The notes beneath the pieces are model-generated. The model did not search any database. It saw only the letters and a list, made by a program, of their open reading frames with translations, and was not told where the DNA came from. A program made the position numbers and the translations under genes. From positions 124,001 to 188,000 of the forward strand of contig CANOFW010000002.1 of NCBI GenBank assembly GCA_947565425.1: 64,000 nt of DNA, in the 5' to 3' direction. The DNA is from an uncultured Lachnospiraceae bacterium (GTDB lineage Bacteria; Bacillota; Clostridia; Lachnospirales; Lachnospiraceae). Shown here piece after piece: positions 17,621 through 25,316 of the stretch (positions are counted from its first letter, which is position 1; every line of letters begins with the position of its first letter).

Positions 17621-18310
17621 ATGACATTAGAAGAAGCTATGAAAAAAAGACACATGGTTCGTAAATATACAGACAAACCTCTGCCAGCAGATGTTATAAA
17701 ACTGTTAAATGACCGGGTGGAAGCAGATAATAAAAAATATAATCTCACCATACAATTAGCGGTCAACAATTCTTCTGCTTTTCACGCTGTAATAAAATTA
17801 CTTTTAGCCAAAGGCGTGAAAAATTATTTTGTATTAGCCGGACCCAATACGCCTGATTTAGATGAAAAACTTGGCTATTGCGGCGCGGATTTAATGCTTT
17901 ACGCACAGACGCTTGGACTTAACACCTGGTGGGTTGGCGGAACTTTTAACCGCAAAAAATTAAACGCCGCAGCGGGTAAAAACAAAGTCATTGGCGTGAT
18001 AGCTGTCGGCTATGGCGCCAGCCAGGGCACACCTCACAAATCCAAAGCATATGAAGATATTGCTGTATATGAGGGCAAAACACCAGAATGGTTTTATAAA
18101 GGCGTAGAAGCCGTATTACTCGCTCCAACTGCTCTTAATAAGCAGGCATTTCAAGTAACATGCTCAGACACAAAAGTACAGATCACTTGCAGCAATGGCA
18201 AATTTTCCGGCGCAGATCTTGGACTTGCAAAATATCATTTTGAATTAGGAGCCGGGATAAAGAATTTTCAGTGGGACAATGATTCGCAGGCAAGCAAAAT
18301 GCACGACTAA
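17621..18310 (+). CDS. Nitroreductase-family flavoprotein
   Basis: 229 residues beginning MTLEEAMKKRHMVRKYTDKPL, the FMN-binding N-terminus of the nitroreductase fold. LDEKLGYCGADLMLYAQTLGLNTWWVGGTFN is near 85-115, and the C-terminal half repeats half of the fold (PEWFYKGVEAVLLAPTALNKQ near 167-187). The two-half layout resembles the single-chain TM1586-like nitroreductases. Such enzymes use NAD(P)H to reduce nitro compounds or quinones; the natural substrate is unknown. It has its own consensus promoter and GGAG before the start, and a repeated intergenic element follows its stop. Confidence 0.85.
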   Translation: MTLEEAMKKRHMVRKYTDKPLPADVIKLLNDRVEADNKKYNLTIQLAVNNSSAFHAVIKLLLAKGVKNYFVLAGPNTPDLDEKLGYCGADLMLYAQTLGLNTWWVGGTFNRKKLNAAAGKNKVIGVIAVGYGASQGTPHKSKAYEDIAVYEGKTPEWFYKGVEAVLLAPTALNKQAFQVTCSDTKVQITCSNGKFSGADLGLAKYHFELGAGIKNFQWDNDSQASKMHD

Positions 18311-18339
18311 GCCTGTGAACCTTTCGCCACAGCAGGAGT

Positions 18340-18480
18340 CAAATACCCCGCAGCAAGCTACGGGGCATGACCTGGCTTATTCTTTCCGCCCCAAGGGGCG
18401 GGGTATTTGCACCCCCTCGTCGGGGTGGCATCTCCTTTTCTACGAAAAGCAGATAAGCCTCGCGGGAATAAAATGACAAT
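18340..18480. repeat. Composite intergenic repeat, copy 1
   Basis: CCCCGCAGCAAGCTACGGGG hairpin, then CCGCCCCAAGGGGCGGGG, then CCCCCTCGTCGGGG, then a hairpin built on TTTTCTACGAAAAG and the closing motif AGATAAGCCTCGCGGGAATAAA. The first, third and last blocks recur at 39074-39160 and the first, second and closing blocks recur in degraded form at 60757-60925. All copies lie between genes. It is probably a dispersed, non-coding, structured repeat of this genome. Confidence 0.7.
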
Positions 18481-18507
18481 TCCATATACGATATGTCATT
18501 TTATCCC

Positions 18508-18948
18508 TTACACTTTTTTATTGAACACCGACAGATTTTCACTCTCTTCCATACTGAAAAACCGTTCGCGGTCATTATGCGGAAATAGAAGTTCCATATA
18601 CAAGCTCCCCAACAATTCCTTCACAGTATCGGAATCCACATCTTGAATAGGAAGTTCCGCTACCTCCATCTTCCCCAAATTGTCAAGAACAGCTTCTATT
18701 TTCTGCTTATCTGCCTGCGGTTTCTCCATAAGCGGCACCATAGGCGCAGGAATCAACGCCGCACCCTCTGGCGTCTTTTGCGGCTGTAAAATTTCTTCCG
18801 CCTCGGGAATCTTATACACAATATTCTTGCAGGTCTTCTCAAAACATTCCGGGTCGTATTTTGACAAATACTTTAAATCATCTATGGTTAGTGTACGTTT
18901 ATTATGAATTTTAATGTAGATATTAACAAGACGCGTATCTTTTCCCAT
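18508..18948 (-). CDS. Conserved-looking hypothetical protein
   Basis: 146 residues, soluble, not recognised. The N-terminus (MGKDTRLVNIYIKIHNKRTL) and the SKYDPECFEKTCKNIVYKIPEAE segment look structured. The middle is proline-rich (LIPAPMVPLMEKPQ), and the C-terminal half is acidic and helical. The codon usage resembles that of its neighbours, so I take it as a real gene. It lies downstream of a mobile-looking inverted-repeat element and converges on the nitroreductase gene. A helical scaffold or regulatory protein would fit, but no function can be assigned. Confidence 0.6.
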   Translation of the reverse strand: MGKDTRLVNIYIKIHNKRTLTIDDLKYLSKYDPECFEKTCKNIVYKIPEAEEILQPQKTPEGAALIPAPMVPLMEKPQADKQKIEAVLDNLGKMEVAELPIQDVDSDTVKELLGSLYMELLFPHNDRERFFSMEESENLSVFNKKV

Positions 18949-18997
18949 AAGCCTGACCTCCCATTCAAAACCAAGTGGGCGTTATTGTGTAGCAACC

Positions 18998-19173
18998 GTT
19001 ATATTCATAATTATCTATTCAGAACCCCACGCCACAGACATGCCAGCAGAGCTGTCATGTCTGTGGCTGAGGAGGATTATCCCCCTCATGGAAATAGTAA
19101 TTCAGCCCTTTTCAAATATATTTGAACGGTCTGGCTTTCTATTTCCATGGGGTTCTGAATAGTTATATTCATA
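18998..19173. mobile_element. MITE-like element with terminal inverted repeats and flanking direct repeats
   Basis: Terminal inverted repeats of 15 bp, CTATTCAGAACCCCA at 19015-19029 and its complement at 19148-19162, enclose a 148-bp unit. The unit contains a long hairpin (CCACAGACATG / CATGTCTGTGG, 19032-19067) and a second stem (CATGGAAATAG / CTATTTCCATG, 19087-19149) with an inner palindrome TTCAAATATATTTGAA. GTTATATTCATA occurs at 18998-19009 and again at 19162-19173, as a target duplication would. It encodes no protein. The element sits between coaBC and the hypothetical gene. Confidence 0.6.
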
Positions 19174-19223
19174 TTATACTTTCAAAATGCTAAAAGTACA
19201 ATTACTTTTTCAAGCTTAGACCT

Positions 19224-20441
19224 CTAACGAAAATCATGTTCCGCTCTCTCGTTTATAATCGCATCCAAAATTTTATCTGCCGCATCCTCCTTGCTCATTT
19301 TCTCCAAATACTGGACCTTTGAATTCGTAATCAAAGTAATAACATTCGTATCCGTGCCAAATCCCGCCCCTTCTACTTTGAGGTTATTTGCCGCCACCAT
19401 ATCAAGATGTTTTTTCCTAAGCTTCGCCCTTGAATTATCTTCTAAATCGCAGGTTTCCATAGAAAAGCCACATAAGAATGCCGATAACTCCCCCTTCGCT
19501 TTCCTTTCTCCCAGCTCGCCTAAAATATCTTTGGTGCGCTCTAATGCTATGACAGCTTCTCCCTCAGATTTCTTAATCTTGTCCTTTGATATTATTGCCG
19601 GACGGTAATCTGCCACTGCTGCTGCTTTGATAATAATATCGGCAGTCTGCGCACGCGCTATTACTTCCTGATACATCTCTTCGGCAGAAGTTATGTTTAC
19701 TACTTCCGTAAACATAGGCGGATTTAAGGACGTAACGCCTGTCACAAGCGTCACCTGCGCCCCTCGCATCATCGCCTGCTTTGCCAGAGCATATCCCATC
19801 TTTCCGGTAGAATGATTGGTGATATACCGCACAGGATCAATCGCCTCCTGCGTCGCCCCAGCAGTCACGAGAATTTTTTGCCCCTGCAAATCCTTTTCAT
19901 AGGCAAGTTCCCGTTTCACATACTCCACCAGCGTTTCTTCTGCCGGCAACTTACCATCCCCCAAATCTCCATTCGCTAACATACCATGGTCAGGCGGAAT
20001 GATAAAGTAGCCAAACTTTTCTAATTTCTGCAAGTTATCCTGCACAATTGGATTATGATACATATTATGATTCATCGCCGGCGCAAGCAAAATCTTACAC
20101 GTACATGCCATCACCGTCGTACTTAGCATGTCATCTGCAATACCCCCGGCAATCTTGCCAATGATATTCGCCGTTGCCGGCGCAAGCAGAACCAAGTCTG
20201 CGCGCTTCGCCAACGCCACATGCTCTACAGAGAACTCGAAATTGCGGTCAAAGGTATCAATCAAACATTTATTTCCGGTAAGCGTCTCAAATGTAACTGG
20301 CGTTATAAAGTTGGTGGCATTTTCTGTCATCAGCACATATACCTGACAATGAAGCTTTTTTAACATGCGCGCGACATTCGCCATCTTATACGCCGCAATG
20401 CCCCCGGAAACACCGAGCAGCACTGTCTTTCCCTCTAACAT
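19224..20441 (-). CDS. coaBC: Bifunctional phosphopantothenoylcysteine synthetase/decarboxylase
   Basis: 405 residues. The N-terminal flavoprotein decarboxylase (CoaC) has GVSGGIAAYK at 10-19, His74 in VEHVALA and the PAMN motif at 121-124. The C-terminal CoaB synthetase begins with QKILVTAGATQEAIDPVRYITNHSTGKMG near residue 190. Together they convert 4'-phosphopantothenate to 4'-phosphopantetheine using CTP and cysteine. In the substrate-recognition loop the usual CGD motif reads ANGD (Asn in place of Cys), which is unusual; see findings. Start at 20441 with AAAGGA upstream; the longer frame to 20531 overlaps panD. It is the last gene of panB-panC-panD-coaBC. Confidence 0.95.
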   Translation of the reverse strand: MLEGKTVLLGVSGGIAAYKMANVARMLKKLHCQVYVLMTENATNFITPVTFETLTGNKCLIDTFDRNFEFSVEHVALAKRADLVLLAPATANIIGKIAGGIADDMLSTTVMACTCKILLAPAMNHNMYHNPIVQDNLQKLEKFGYFIIPPDHGMLANGDLGDGKLPAEETLVEYVKRELAYEKDLQGQKILVTAGATQEAIDPVRYITNHSTGKMGYALAKQAMMRGAQVTLVTGVTSLNPPMFTEVVNITSAEEMYQEVIARAQTADIIIKAAAVADYRPAIISKDKIKKSEGEAVIALERTKDILGELGERKAKGELSAFLCGFSMETCDLEDNSRAKLRKKHLDMVAANNLKVEGAGFGTDTNVITLITNSKVQYLEKMSKEDAADKILDAIINERAEHDFR

Positions 20442-20457
20442 TTTCCCACGTCCTTTC

Positions 20458-20844
20458 TCAAATGCCGATTTCTCCATGCTTCTCATAGGCGGTAACCCGG
20501 GAAATCTTATTCTCTTCGTCCACAAATACAACCTGCGGACGGAACTCTCTTGCCTCCTCAGGCGTCATCTGAGCATACGCCATAATAATAATATGATCTC
20601 CGGTAAGCACTTGCCGCGCCGCCGCCCCATTCAGACAAATCATTCCACTGCCTGGCTCCCCGCAAATCGTATACGTCTCAAATCGGTTCCCATTTTCTAT
20701 GTCTACAATCTGTACATTTTCATACTCCAAAATCCCCGCCGCCTCCATCAGCTTGGGGTCGACGGTAATACTGCCCACATAGTTGAGTTCCGCCTGTTTC
20801 ACGACTGCACGGTGAATCTTGCCCTTTAACATTTTTAAATACAT
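20458..20844 (-). CDS. panD: Aspartate 1-decarboxylase proenzyme
   Basis: 128 residues, standard length. Gly24-Ser25 in YVGSIT is the self-cleavage site that generates the pyruvoyl cofactor, with Lys9 nearby. It makes beta-alanine from aspartate for pantothenate. ATG at 20844 after GAAAGGAG. It lies 35 bp after panC and 16 bp before coaBC in one leftward operon, so beta-alanine supply is co-ordinated with its use by PanC. Confidence 0.97.
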   Translation of the reverse strand: MYLKMLKGKIHRAVVKQAELNYVGSITVDPKLMEAAGILEYENVQIVDIENGNRFETYTICGEPGSGMICLNGAAARQVLTGDHIIIMAYAQMTPEEAREFRPQVVFVDEENKISRVTAYEKHGEIGI

Positions 20845-20879
20845 CGAACTACTCCTTTCGGATAAAACAGAATGTCCTG

Positions 20880-21716
20880 TTACATCACGTTATCAATCAG
20901 CCTCGTCTTTCCGATATAAACTGCTGTGGCAATGAGCGCTTCGCCCTCAACCACATCTATATCTTCCATGGTGTCTGGATTTACAATTTCTACATAATCT
21001 ATTCTAGCTAGCGGTTCCGATTCTATATTGTGAATTACGGCTTCCTTAACCCGCGCCGCTTTGTGTTCTCCCTGCTCTATCATCTCTTTCCCCAGCAGCA
21101 AGGATTTATGTAAAATCAATGCCGCTTTGTGCTCCTCATCATTGAGATAAGTATTGCGGGAACTCATGGCAAGCCCATCCGCTTCCCGCACAATCGGGCA
21201 GCCAACAATCTCAATATCAAAATTTAAATCGCGCACCATACGCCGAATCACCGCCAACTGCTGGGCATCCTTCTGCCCAAAATACGCACGATCAGGAGTC
21301 ACAATATGAAATAGCTTAGAAACAACCGTACAAACGCCTCGAAAATGCGTGGGCCTGGTCTTACCGCAAAGCCCTTTCGTCAACCTGTCCATATCTACAA
21401 AGGTGCAGTTGTCCGCAAAATACATTTCCTTAGGCTCGGGATGAAATATCAAATCTGCTCCCGCCTGCTCGCAGATAGCTGCATCCCTGTCGATATCCCG
21501 CGGATAACTGGCAAGGTCTTCACCCACCCCAAACTGCGTGGGATTGACAAAATCACTGACAACTACCTTATCATTTTCACTGACTGCTTTCACAATCAAG
21601 CTCTTATGTCCCTCGTGGAGATATCCCATGGTGGGCACTAGACCTACGCGCAGCCCTTCCTTTCTCCACGCCTTAACAATGGGGCGCAACTCTTCAATTG
21701 TCTTGATAATTTGCAT
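20880..21716 (-). CDS. panC: Pantothenate synthetase (pantoate-beta-alanine ligase)
   Basis: 278 residues with [17 protein letters not shown] near 25-41 (the HxGH nucleotidyl-transfer motif), FVNPTQFG near 56-63, and AMSSRNTYL in place of KMSKS near 183-191. It joins pantoate and beta-alanine using ATP. The start at 21716 follows TAGGAGG. It sits 12 bp after panB and before panD. Confidence 0.98.
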   Translation of the reverse strand: MQIIKTIEELRPIVKAWRKEGLRVGLVPTMGYLHEGHKSLIVKAVSENDKVVVSDFVNPTQFGVGEDLASYPRDIDRDAAICEQAGADLIFHPEPKEMYFADNCTFVDMDRLTKGLCGKTRPTHFRGVCTVVSKLFHIVTPDRAYFGQKDAQQLAVIRRMVRDLNFDIEIVGCPIVREADGLAMSSRNTYLNDEEHKAALILHKSLLLGKEMIEQGEHKAARVKEAVIHNIESEPLARIDYVEIVNPDTMEDIDVVEGEALIATAVYIGKTRLIDNVM

Positions 21717-21728
21717 GTTCTTTGCCTC

Positions 21729-22556
21729 CTAATATAACTTCTCTATCACATCATCTTCTATTTTAAAAGTGTGCTCCGGCGCTGGAAACGCCCCGGACTT
21801 TACATCCTCTATATATTTCCCAAATGCCTCTTTCATCCTATCCCCAATTTGGGCAAACTGCTTGACAAACTTAGGCTTGAAATCACCAAACATGGCAAGC
21901 ATATCCTGATACACAAGTACCTGTCCGTCACAATCCGCGCCTGCGCCAATACCAATTGTCGGTACACGAAGCTGTTTTGTAATCAGTTCAGCAAGCTTTG
22001 CCGGAACACACTCCAACACAACTGCTACCGCTCCTGCCTCCTCAACTGCTTTGGCATCTGCAAGCAATTTCTTTGCCGCCTGCTCTGACTTTCCTTGAAC
22101 TTTAAAACCGCCAAATGCATTTAATGACTGCGGCGTAAGTCCCAGATGCGCCACCACTGGAATCGAAGCGTTGGTAATCGCACGGATATGTTCTGCAAAT
22201 TGGCTGCCGCCCTCCAGCTTTACGGCATGCGCCCGTCCCTCTTTCATCAAACGCCCCGCATTACACACTGCATCATAAACAGATGTCTGATAAGACATAA
22301 ACGGCATATCTGCAACTACCAATGCTTTGTTTGCCCCCCGTGCTACCGCACGCGTATGGTGAATCATATCCTCCATTGTCACGGAAAGCGTATCTTCATA
22401 GCCCAGCATCACCATTCCCAGAGAATCTCCAACTAATATCATGTTAATCCCCGCTTCATCAATAAGCTTTGCCATGGAGTAATCATACGCGGTCAGCATC
22501 GTTAACTTCTCGCCCCGCTCCTTTGCCTGTCGGATTGTTACTACTGTGTTTTTCAT
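21729..22556 (-). CDS. panB: 3-methyl-2-oxobutanoate hydroxymethyltransferase
   Basis: 275 residues beginning [30 protein letters not shown], a TIM-barrel typical of PanB, with [20 protein letters not shown] and [11 protein letters not shown] motifs and the catalytic Glu in VLECVPA. It makes ketopantoate from 2-oxoisovalerate with methylene-tetrahydrofolate. Start at 22556 after GGAGG. First gene of the pantothenate/CoA operon, behind a leader of about 160 bases with a well-formed promoter. No ketopantoate reductase (panE) is in the operon; ilvC elsewhere may supply it. Confidence 0.98.
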   Translation of the reverse strand: MKNTVVTIRQAKERGEKLTMLTAYDYSMAKLIDEAGINMILVGDSLGMVMLGYEDTLSVTMEDMIHHTRAVARGANKALVVADMPFMSYQTSVYDAVCNAGRLMKEGRAHAVKLEGGSQFAEHIRAITNASIPVVAHLGLTPQSLNAFGGFKVQGKSEQAAKKLLADAKAVEEAGAVAVVLECVPAKLAELITKQLRVPTIGIGAGADCDGQVLVYQDMLAMFGDFKPKFVKQFAQIGDRMKEAFGKYIEDVKSGAFPAPEHTFKIEDDVIEKLY

Positions 22557-22722
22557 TTTCTTTACCTCCTGTAATGCACCCACTCTGAAATTTTAATAAA
22601 TGTGAATTGATTACTGAACGCGTAAATTGGACGTGCAGGACAAAGCAACGCACCTGTCCCTGCTCGATTTGAGAAAACTTGATTGTATGATACAGTTTCT
22701 TTCCAGAATACCGTTCATCAAT

Positions 22723-22751
22723 AATGTAGCACATAGAAGGATGTGTTTCAA
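22723..22751 (-). promoter_or_regulatory. Promoter of the panBCD-coaBC operon with inverted repeat in the spacer
   Basis: On the reverse strand TTGAAA (22746-22751), 17-bp spacer, TACATT (22723-22728). The spacer reads CACAT-ccttct-ATGTG, a small inverted repeat placed where a repressor could block RNA polymerase. The leader that follows contains a GCAGGGACA / TTTGTCCTGC stem. Confidence 0.6.
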
Positions 22752-22772
22752 GAGGATAATTTGATCAAAAGA

Positions 22773-22900
22773 TTGACAATTACACTGCAATGTAAATAGC
22801 ATGTACATAAATTATCTTGGGATTGTTGCACTAACATAAATTACAAGGTTTAGATTCGTTCAAAAGGTTTACATTGCAGAGCAATGTAAACAACATGCAC
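22773..22900 (+). other. Repeat-containing intergenic stretch; possible small RNA
   Basis: No protein gene is visible between 22752 and 23018. The stretch holds two related 25-bp copies (22787-22811 and 22881-22905, 21 of 25 bases equal) beginning GCAATGTAAA. The second is part of a perfect 11-bp inverted repeat at 22867-22891 (GTTTACATTGC / GCAATGTAAAC). A TTGACA at 22773 with a poor TAGCAT 18 bp later, and the strong terminator at 22901-22940, could bound a rightward transcript of about 135 bases. Confidence 0.35.
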
Positions 22901-22940
22901 AAAAACCACTCTGGGAAGCTAGCTTCCCAGAGTGATTTTT
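22901..22940. terminator. Bidirectional terminator, 28-bp perfect palindrome
   Basis: CACTCTGGGAAGCT at 22907-22920 is followed with no gap by its complement to 22934. An A-run lies before it and ATTTTTA after it, so it can terminate both the leftward FtsW transcript and any rightward transcript. Confidence 0.8.
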
Positions 22941-23018
22941 ATGCATTCTGTCTTTGCCGCATAAGCGGCAAGACTTTTTGAACATCATAATGTACACACG
23001 ATTTCCACTAAATACAAA

Positions 23019-24206
23019 TTACCGAAAATGTTTCTTCCCAGGCTCTTCCCCGATTCTGTGTTCTATGGAAAATACAATCGCCATCTCCCCCGCCAGCAAA
23101 CAGAATACAGCCGTGCCTCCATAAGAAATAAAAGGAAGGGGAATTCCCGTATTAGGAAGAATAGCTAAATTTACACAAATATTGAAAATTGCCTGCAAGG
23201 TAAGATGCGCAAATACGCCAAGACACAGCATACCTCCAAACAAATCTGGAGCAGAAACCATAACTCTTGCAATCTGATAAATTAAGTAACCGAAGAGATA
23301 GATTAAGACAAGCGCTCCAATAATCCCCAACTCCTCACAGATGACGGAAAATATCATATCATTCTCCACCTCTGGAATCTGGCCTAACTTCTGAATAGAA
23401 CCGCCAAGCCCTTTTCCGAACACGCCTCCCCTTCCAATCGCGTATAGTCCCTGCAACGTCTGGTGCCCCTGAGACGCAGCATAACGTTCGGGATCCAGCC
23501 ATGCCGCTATTCTGCCCACACGGAACGACATTTCACTTAACTCCTCCGTCGTAGGCATATTACTCCAAATACTCCATACGTACATGACAACAACCAACAC
23601 GGCGGCAAGAAAAACAGCAATATGTAGCTTCTCCGTCTTCGTACTGATAAAACTCATAATAAAACATATACCCAGTACCACGGCTGAACTACTCAAATCC
23701 CTACTAAGAAAAAATAACATAACGGTGGGAATCCCGCCTGCAATCCACAGATAAATTACCAGTTTCGGTGAGTTCAAATGATTCTTGTTCTTGTCAATCA
23801 GATATGCAAGAAAAACAATCACACAGATTTTCACCCACTCGCTTACTTGAAACTGCCCCACCCCGGGAATGTTCACCCAACGCGTTGCTCCATTCGCCGA
23901 CACACCAAGCGGCGTCTTTAAAAGTATAATAGAAACAATTCCGCTCAAATAGAGAAGCGCTGCAAAATGCTTCAAAAGCCGGTAATCCACAAACTGAAGT
24001 GCTATTATGGCAATAAATCCTGCCAGCATAAATATTACCTGCCGCTTTACTAACGCGAAAGAATCATAATCATAATCCTTACTCATTGCACATTGGTATG
24101 AGGTCGCTGAGAAAACCATCATTGCCCCATAAGCGCATAAAAAAACAAGCGCTATCCAGAGCATATAATTATTCCTGACAATGATCGGCATTTGTCTTTT
24201 GTTCAA
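23019..24206 (-). CDS. FtsW/RodA/SpoVE family peptidoglycan glycosyltransferase
   Basis: 395 residues, polytopic, with the SEDS signatures: YQVSEWVK-like FQVSEWVKICVIVFLAYL near 140, SRDLSSSAVV, GLYAIGRGGVFGKGLGGSIQKLGQIPEVENDMIFSVICEELG near 280-320, and NTGIPLPFISYGGTA near 360-374. SEDS proteins polymerise lipid II into glycan strands with a partner class B PBP. No PBP is adjacent, so whether it serves septation (FtsW), elongation (RodA) or the spore cortex (SpoVE) is open. The likely start is a TTG at 24206 with AAGGAG eight bases upstream, just after the stop of the preceding gene. Confidence 0.9.
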   Translation of the reverse strand: MNKRQMPIIVRNNYMLWIALVFLCAYGAMMVFSATSYQCAMSKDYDYDSFALVKRQVIFMLAGFIAIIALQFVDYRLLKHFAALLYLSGIVSIILLKTPLGVSANGATRWVNIPGVGQFQVSEWVKICVIVFLAYLIDKNKNHLNSPKLVIYLWIAGGIPTVMLFFLSRDLSSSAVVLGICFIMSFISTKTEKLHIAVFLAAVLVVVMYVWSIWSNMPTTEELSEMSFRVGRIAAWLDPERYAASQGHQTLQGLYAIGRGGVFGKGLGGSIQKLGQIPEVENDMIFSVICEELGIIGALVLIYLFGYLIYQIARVMVSAPDLFGGMLCLGVFAHLTLQAIFNICVNLAILPNTGIPLPFISYGGTAVFCLLAGEMAIVFSIEHRIGEEPGKKHFR

Positions 24207-24208
24207 GC

Positions 24209-25066
24209 TTACCGCTCCTTTCCAAATTGATCCCGGACTCCTTTTACAAGAACCCATAACTTCATAAACTGTTCTATTTCTTCCTGTGTCATCACAGATG
24301 TGCAAGCTGCTATTTCCTTTGCCGGACATGCACGTATCTTCGCTTCATAAGATGCGATACTCTGACTGCCTTTCACATCTTCGCCCATGATAAAAATACC
24401 CAGCTTTCCGATTTCAACCGCCACCTGATAATCTTTCCAGTCCATTGTAAACTGCTGCCCGCCATCCGCCATTTTCTCTCGTTCCATCTGTCCCAGCATC
24501 ATAATATATTTCCATGTGCTCTGTCCAGATGAGCTCTCGGGCAGAGCAGGCAGAAACATTCCCTTGATGTCTATCTGAAAAATATCTTCGATCTGTTCCA
24601 AGGACATATAATCACTGTATTTCCAATCCGGCAGAAAATTACCTAACAGTGGATGCGCACTGGTAAAATTATTCTGTAACGCCTCGTAGATCATTCTCAC
24701 ATTTACCCAGGTATCGTCTTGATTGAAATGCACATCTGTCACCGCTCCCTCCAGACCTTTGCAAAAAATCTCCCCAAATCCCTGTCCTTTTGTTAGAACC
24801 CCGCTAACCTCCCAAGATAAACAAGATGATTCGTCAGTCTCTAACACCCAGGAAACTGCCCGCAGAAACTGCTCTTGTTTCTCCGAGAATTGCTCCTGAT
24901 TCAATGTCAAATGTATCTCATACTCCATACTCTCCGCATCCAAAACACGCCGCACTGTCTGGGCTGCCCGCAGCAATGGAAAAAGCCGCACAGCCGCACA
25001 AACAATCGCTGCACATAGTAAAAAAGCGCCTAGAAAAATCCCTGTCTTCAAATATTTCCTTTTCAT
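24209..25066 (-). CDS. Membrane-anchored hypothetical protein upstream of the SEDS gene
   Basis: 285 residues: basic N-terminus, one membrane helix at about 8-27 (GIFLGAFLLCAAIVCAAVRLF), then an extracytoplasmic domain of about 255 residues (QTVRRVLDAESMEYEIHLTL at its start). It ends with the basic VKGVRDQFGKER tail. I do not recognise the family; alternating strands (YEIHLTLN, CLSWEVSGVL, YQVAVEIGKLGIFIMG) suggest a lipoprotein-like beta domain. It ends two bases before the TTG of the SEDS gene, so the products may act together in the cell envelope. That link is inference from position only. Confidence 0.65.
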   Translation of the reverse strand: MKRKYLKTGIFLGAFLLCAAIVCAAVRLFPLLRAAQTVRRVLDAESMEYEIHLTLNQEQFSEKQEQFLRAVSWVLETDESSCLSWEVSGVLTKGQGFGEIFCKGLEGAVTDVHFNQDDTWVNVRMIYEALQNNFTSAHPLLGNFLPDWKYSDYMSLEQIEDIFQIDIKGMFLPALPESSSGQSTWKYIMMLGQMEREKMADGGQQFTMDWKDYQVAVEIGKLGIFIMGEDVKGSQSIASYEAKIRACPAKEIAACTSVMTQEEIEQFMKLWVLVKGVRDQFGKER

Positions 25067-25217
25067 TTACTCCCTCCTATAAAAAAACAAAGTGGGCAAT
25101 CTCACTTCAGCTTCCCAACTCCCTCAATCCCCAGGAGATTGCACACTTTGCTGCGCCGAGCACGGTCGCCTTGGCGACATATTTCCCTTCGTGCGAGTGC
25201 GCATAATTGTTCTTATT

Positions 25218-25267
25218 TTATAGGAAATACTTTATCACGCTAAAGCGTAACAAAGTATTTCCTATAA
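25218..25267. repeat. 16-bp perfect inverted repeat with nested inner stem
   Basis: TTATAGGAAATACTTT (25218-25233) and its exact complement (25252-25267) flank ACGCT..AGCGT, giving a long cruciform-like structure. Just upstream are a second pairing (CAAAGTGGGCAATCTC with GAGATTGCACACTTTG, about 25089-25155) and GTCGCC-tt-GGCGAC. The whole 25067-25270 gap is structured and non-coding. It may be a remnant of a small repeat element or a processing site. Confidence 0.5.
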
Positions 25268-25271
25268 GATG

Positions 25272-25303
25272 AAAAACCGCCAGACTGCAACCGCCTGGCG
25301 ATT
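25272..25303 (-). terminator. Terminator of serS
   Basis: On the reverse strand CGCCAG-gcggttgcagt-CTGGCG followed directly by GTTTTTC, about 15 bases after the serS stop. Confidence 0.85.
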
Positions 25304-25316
25304 ATTTCCTCCTAGA

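Noticed and set aside
22557-22722. Riboswitch in the panB leader
   Set aside because: There is a stem, but no match to a known riboswitch core that I can recognise.
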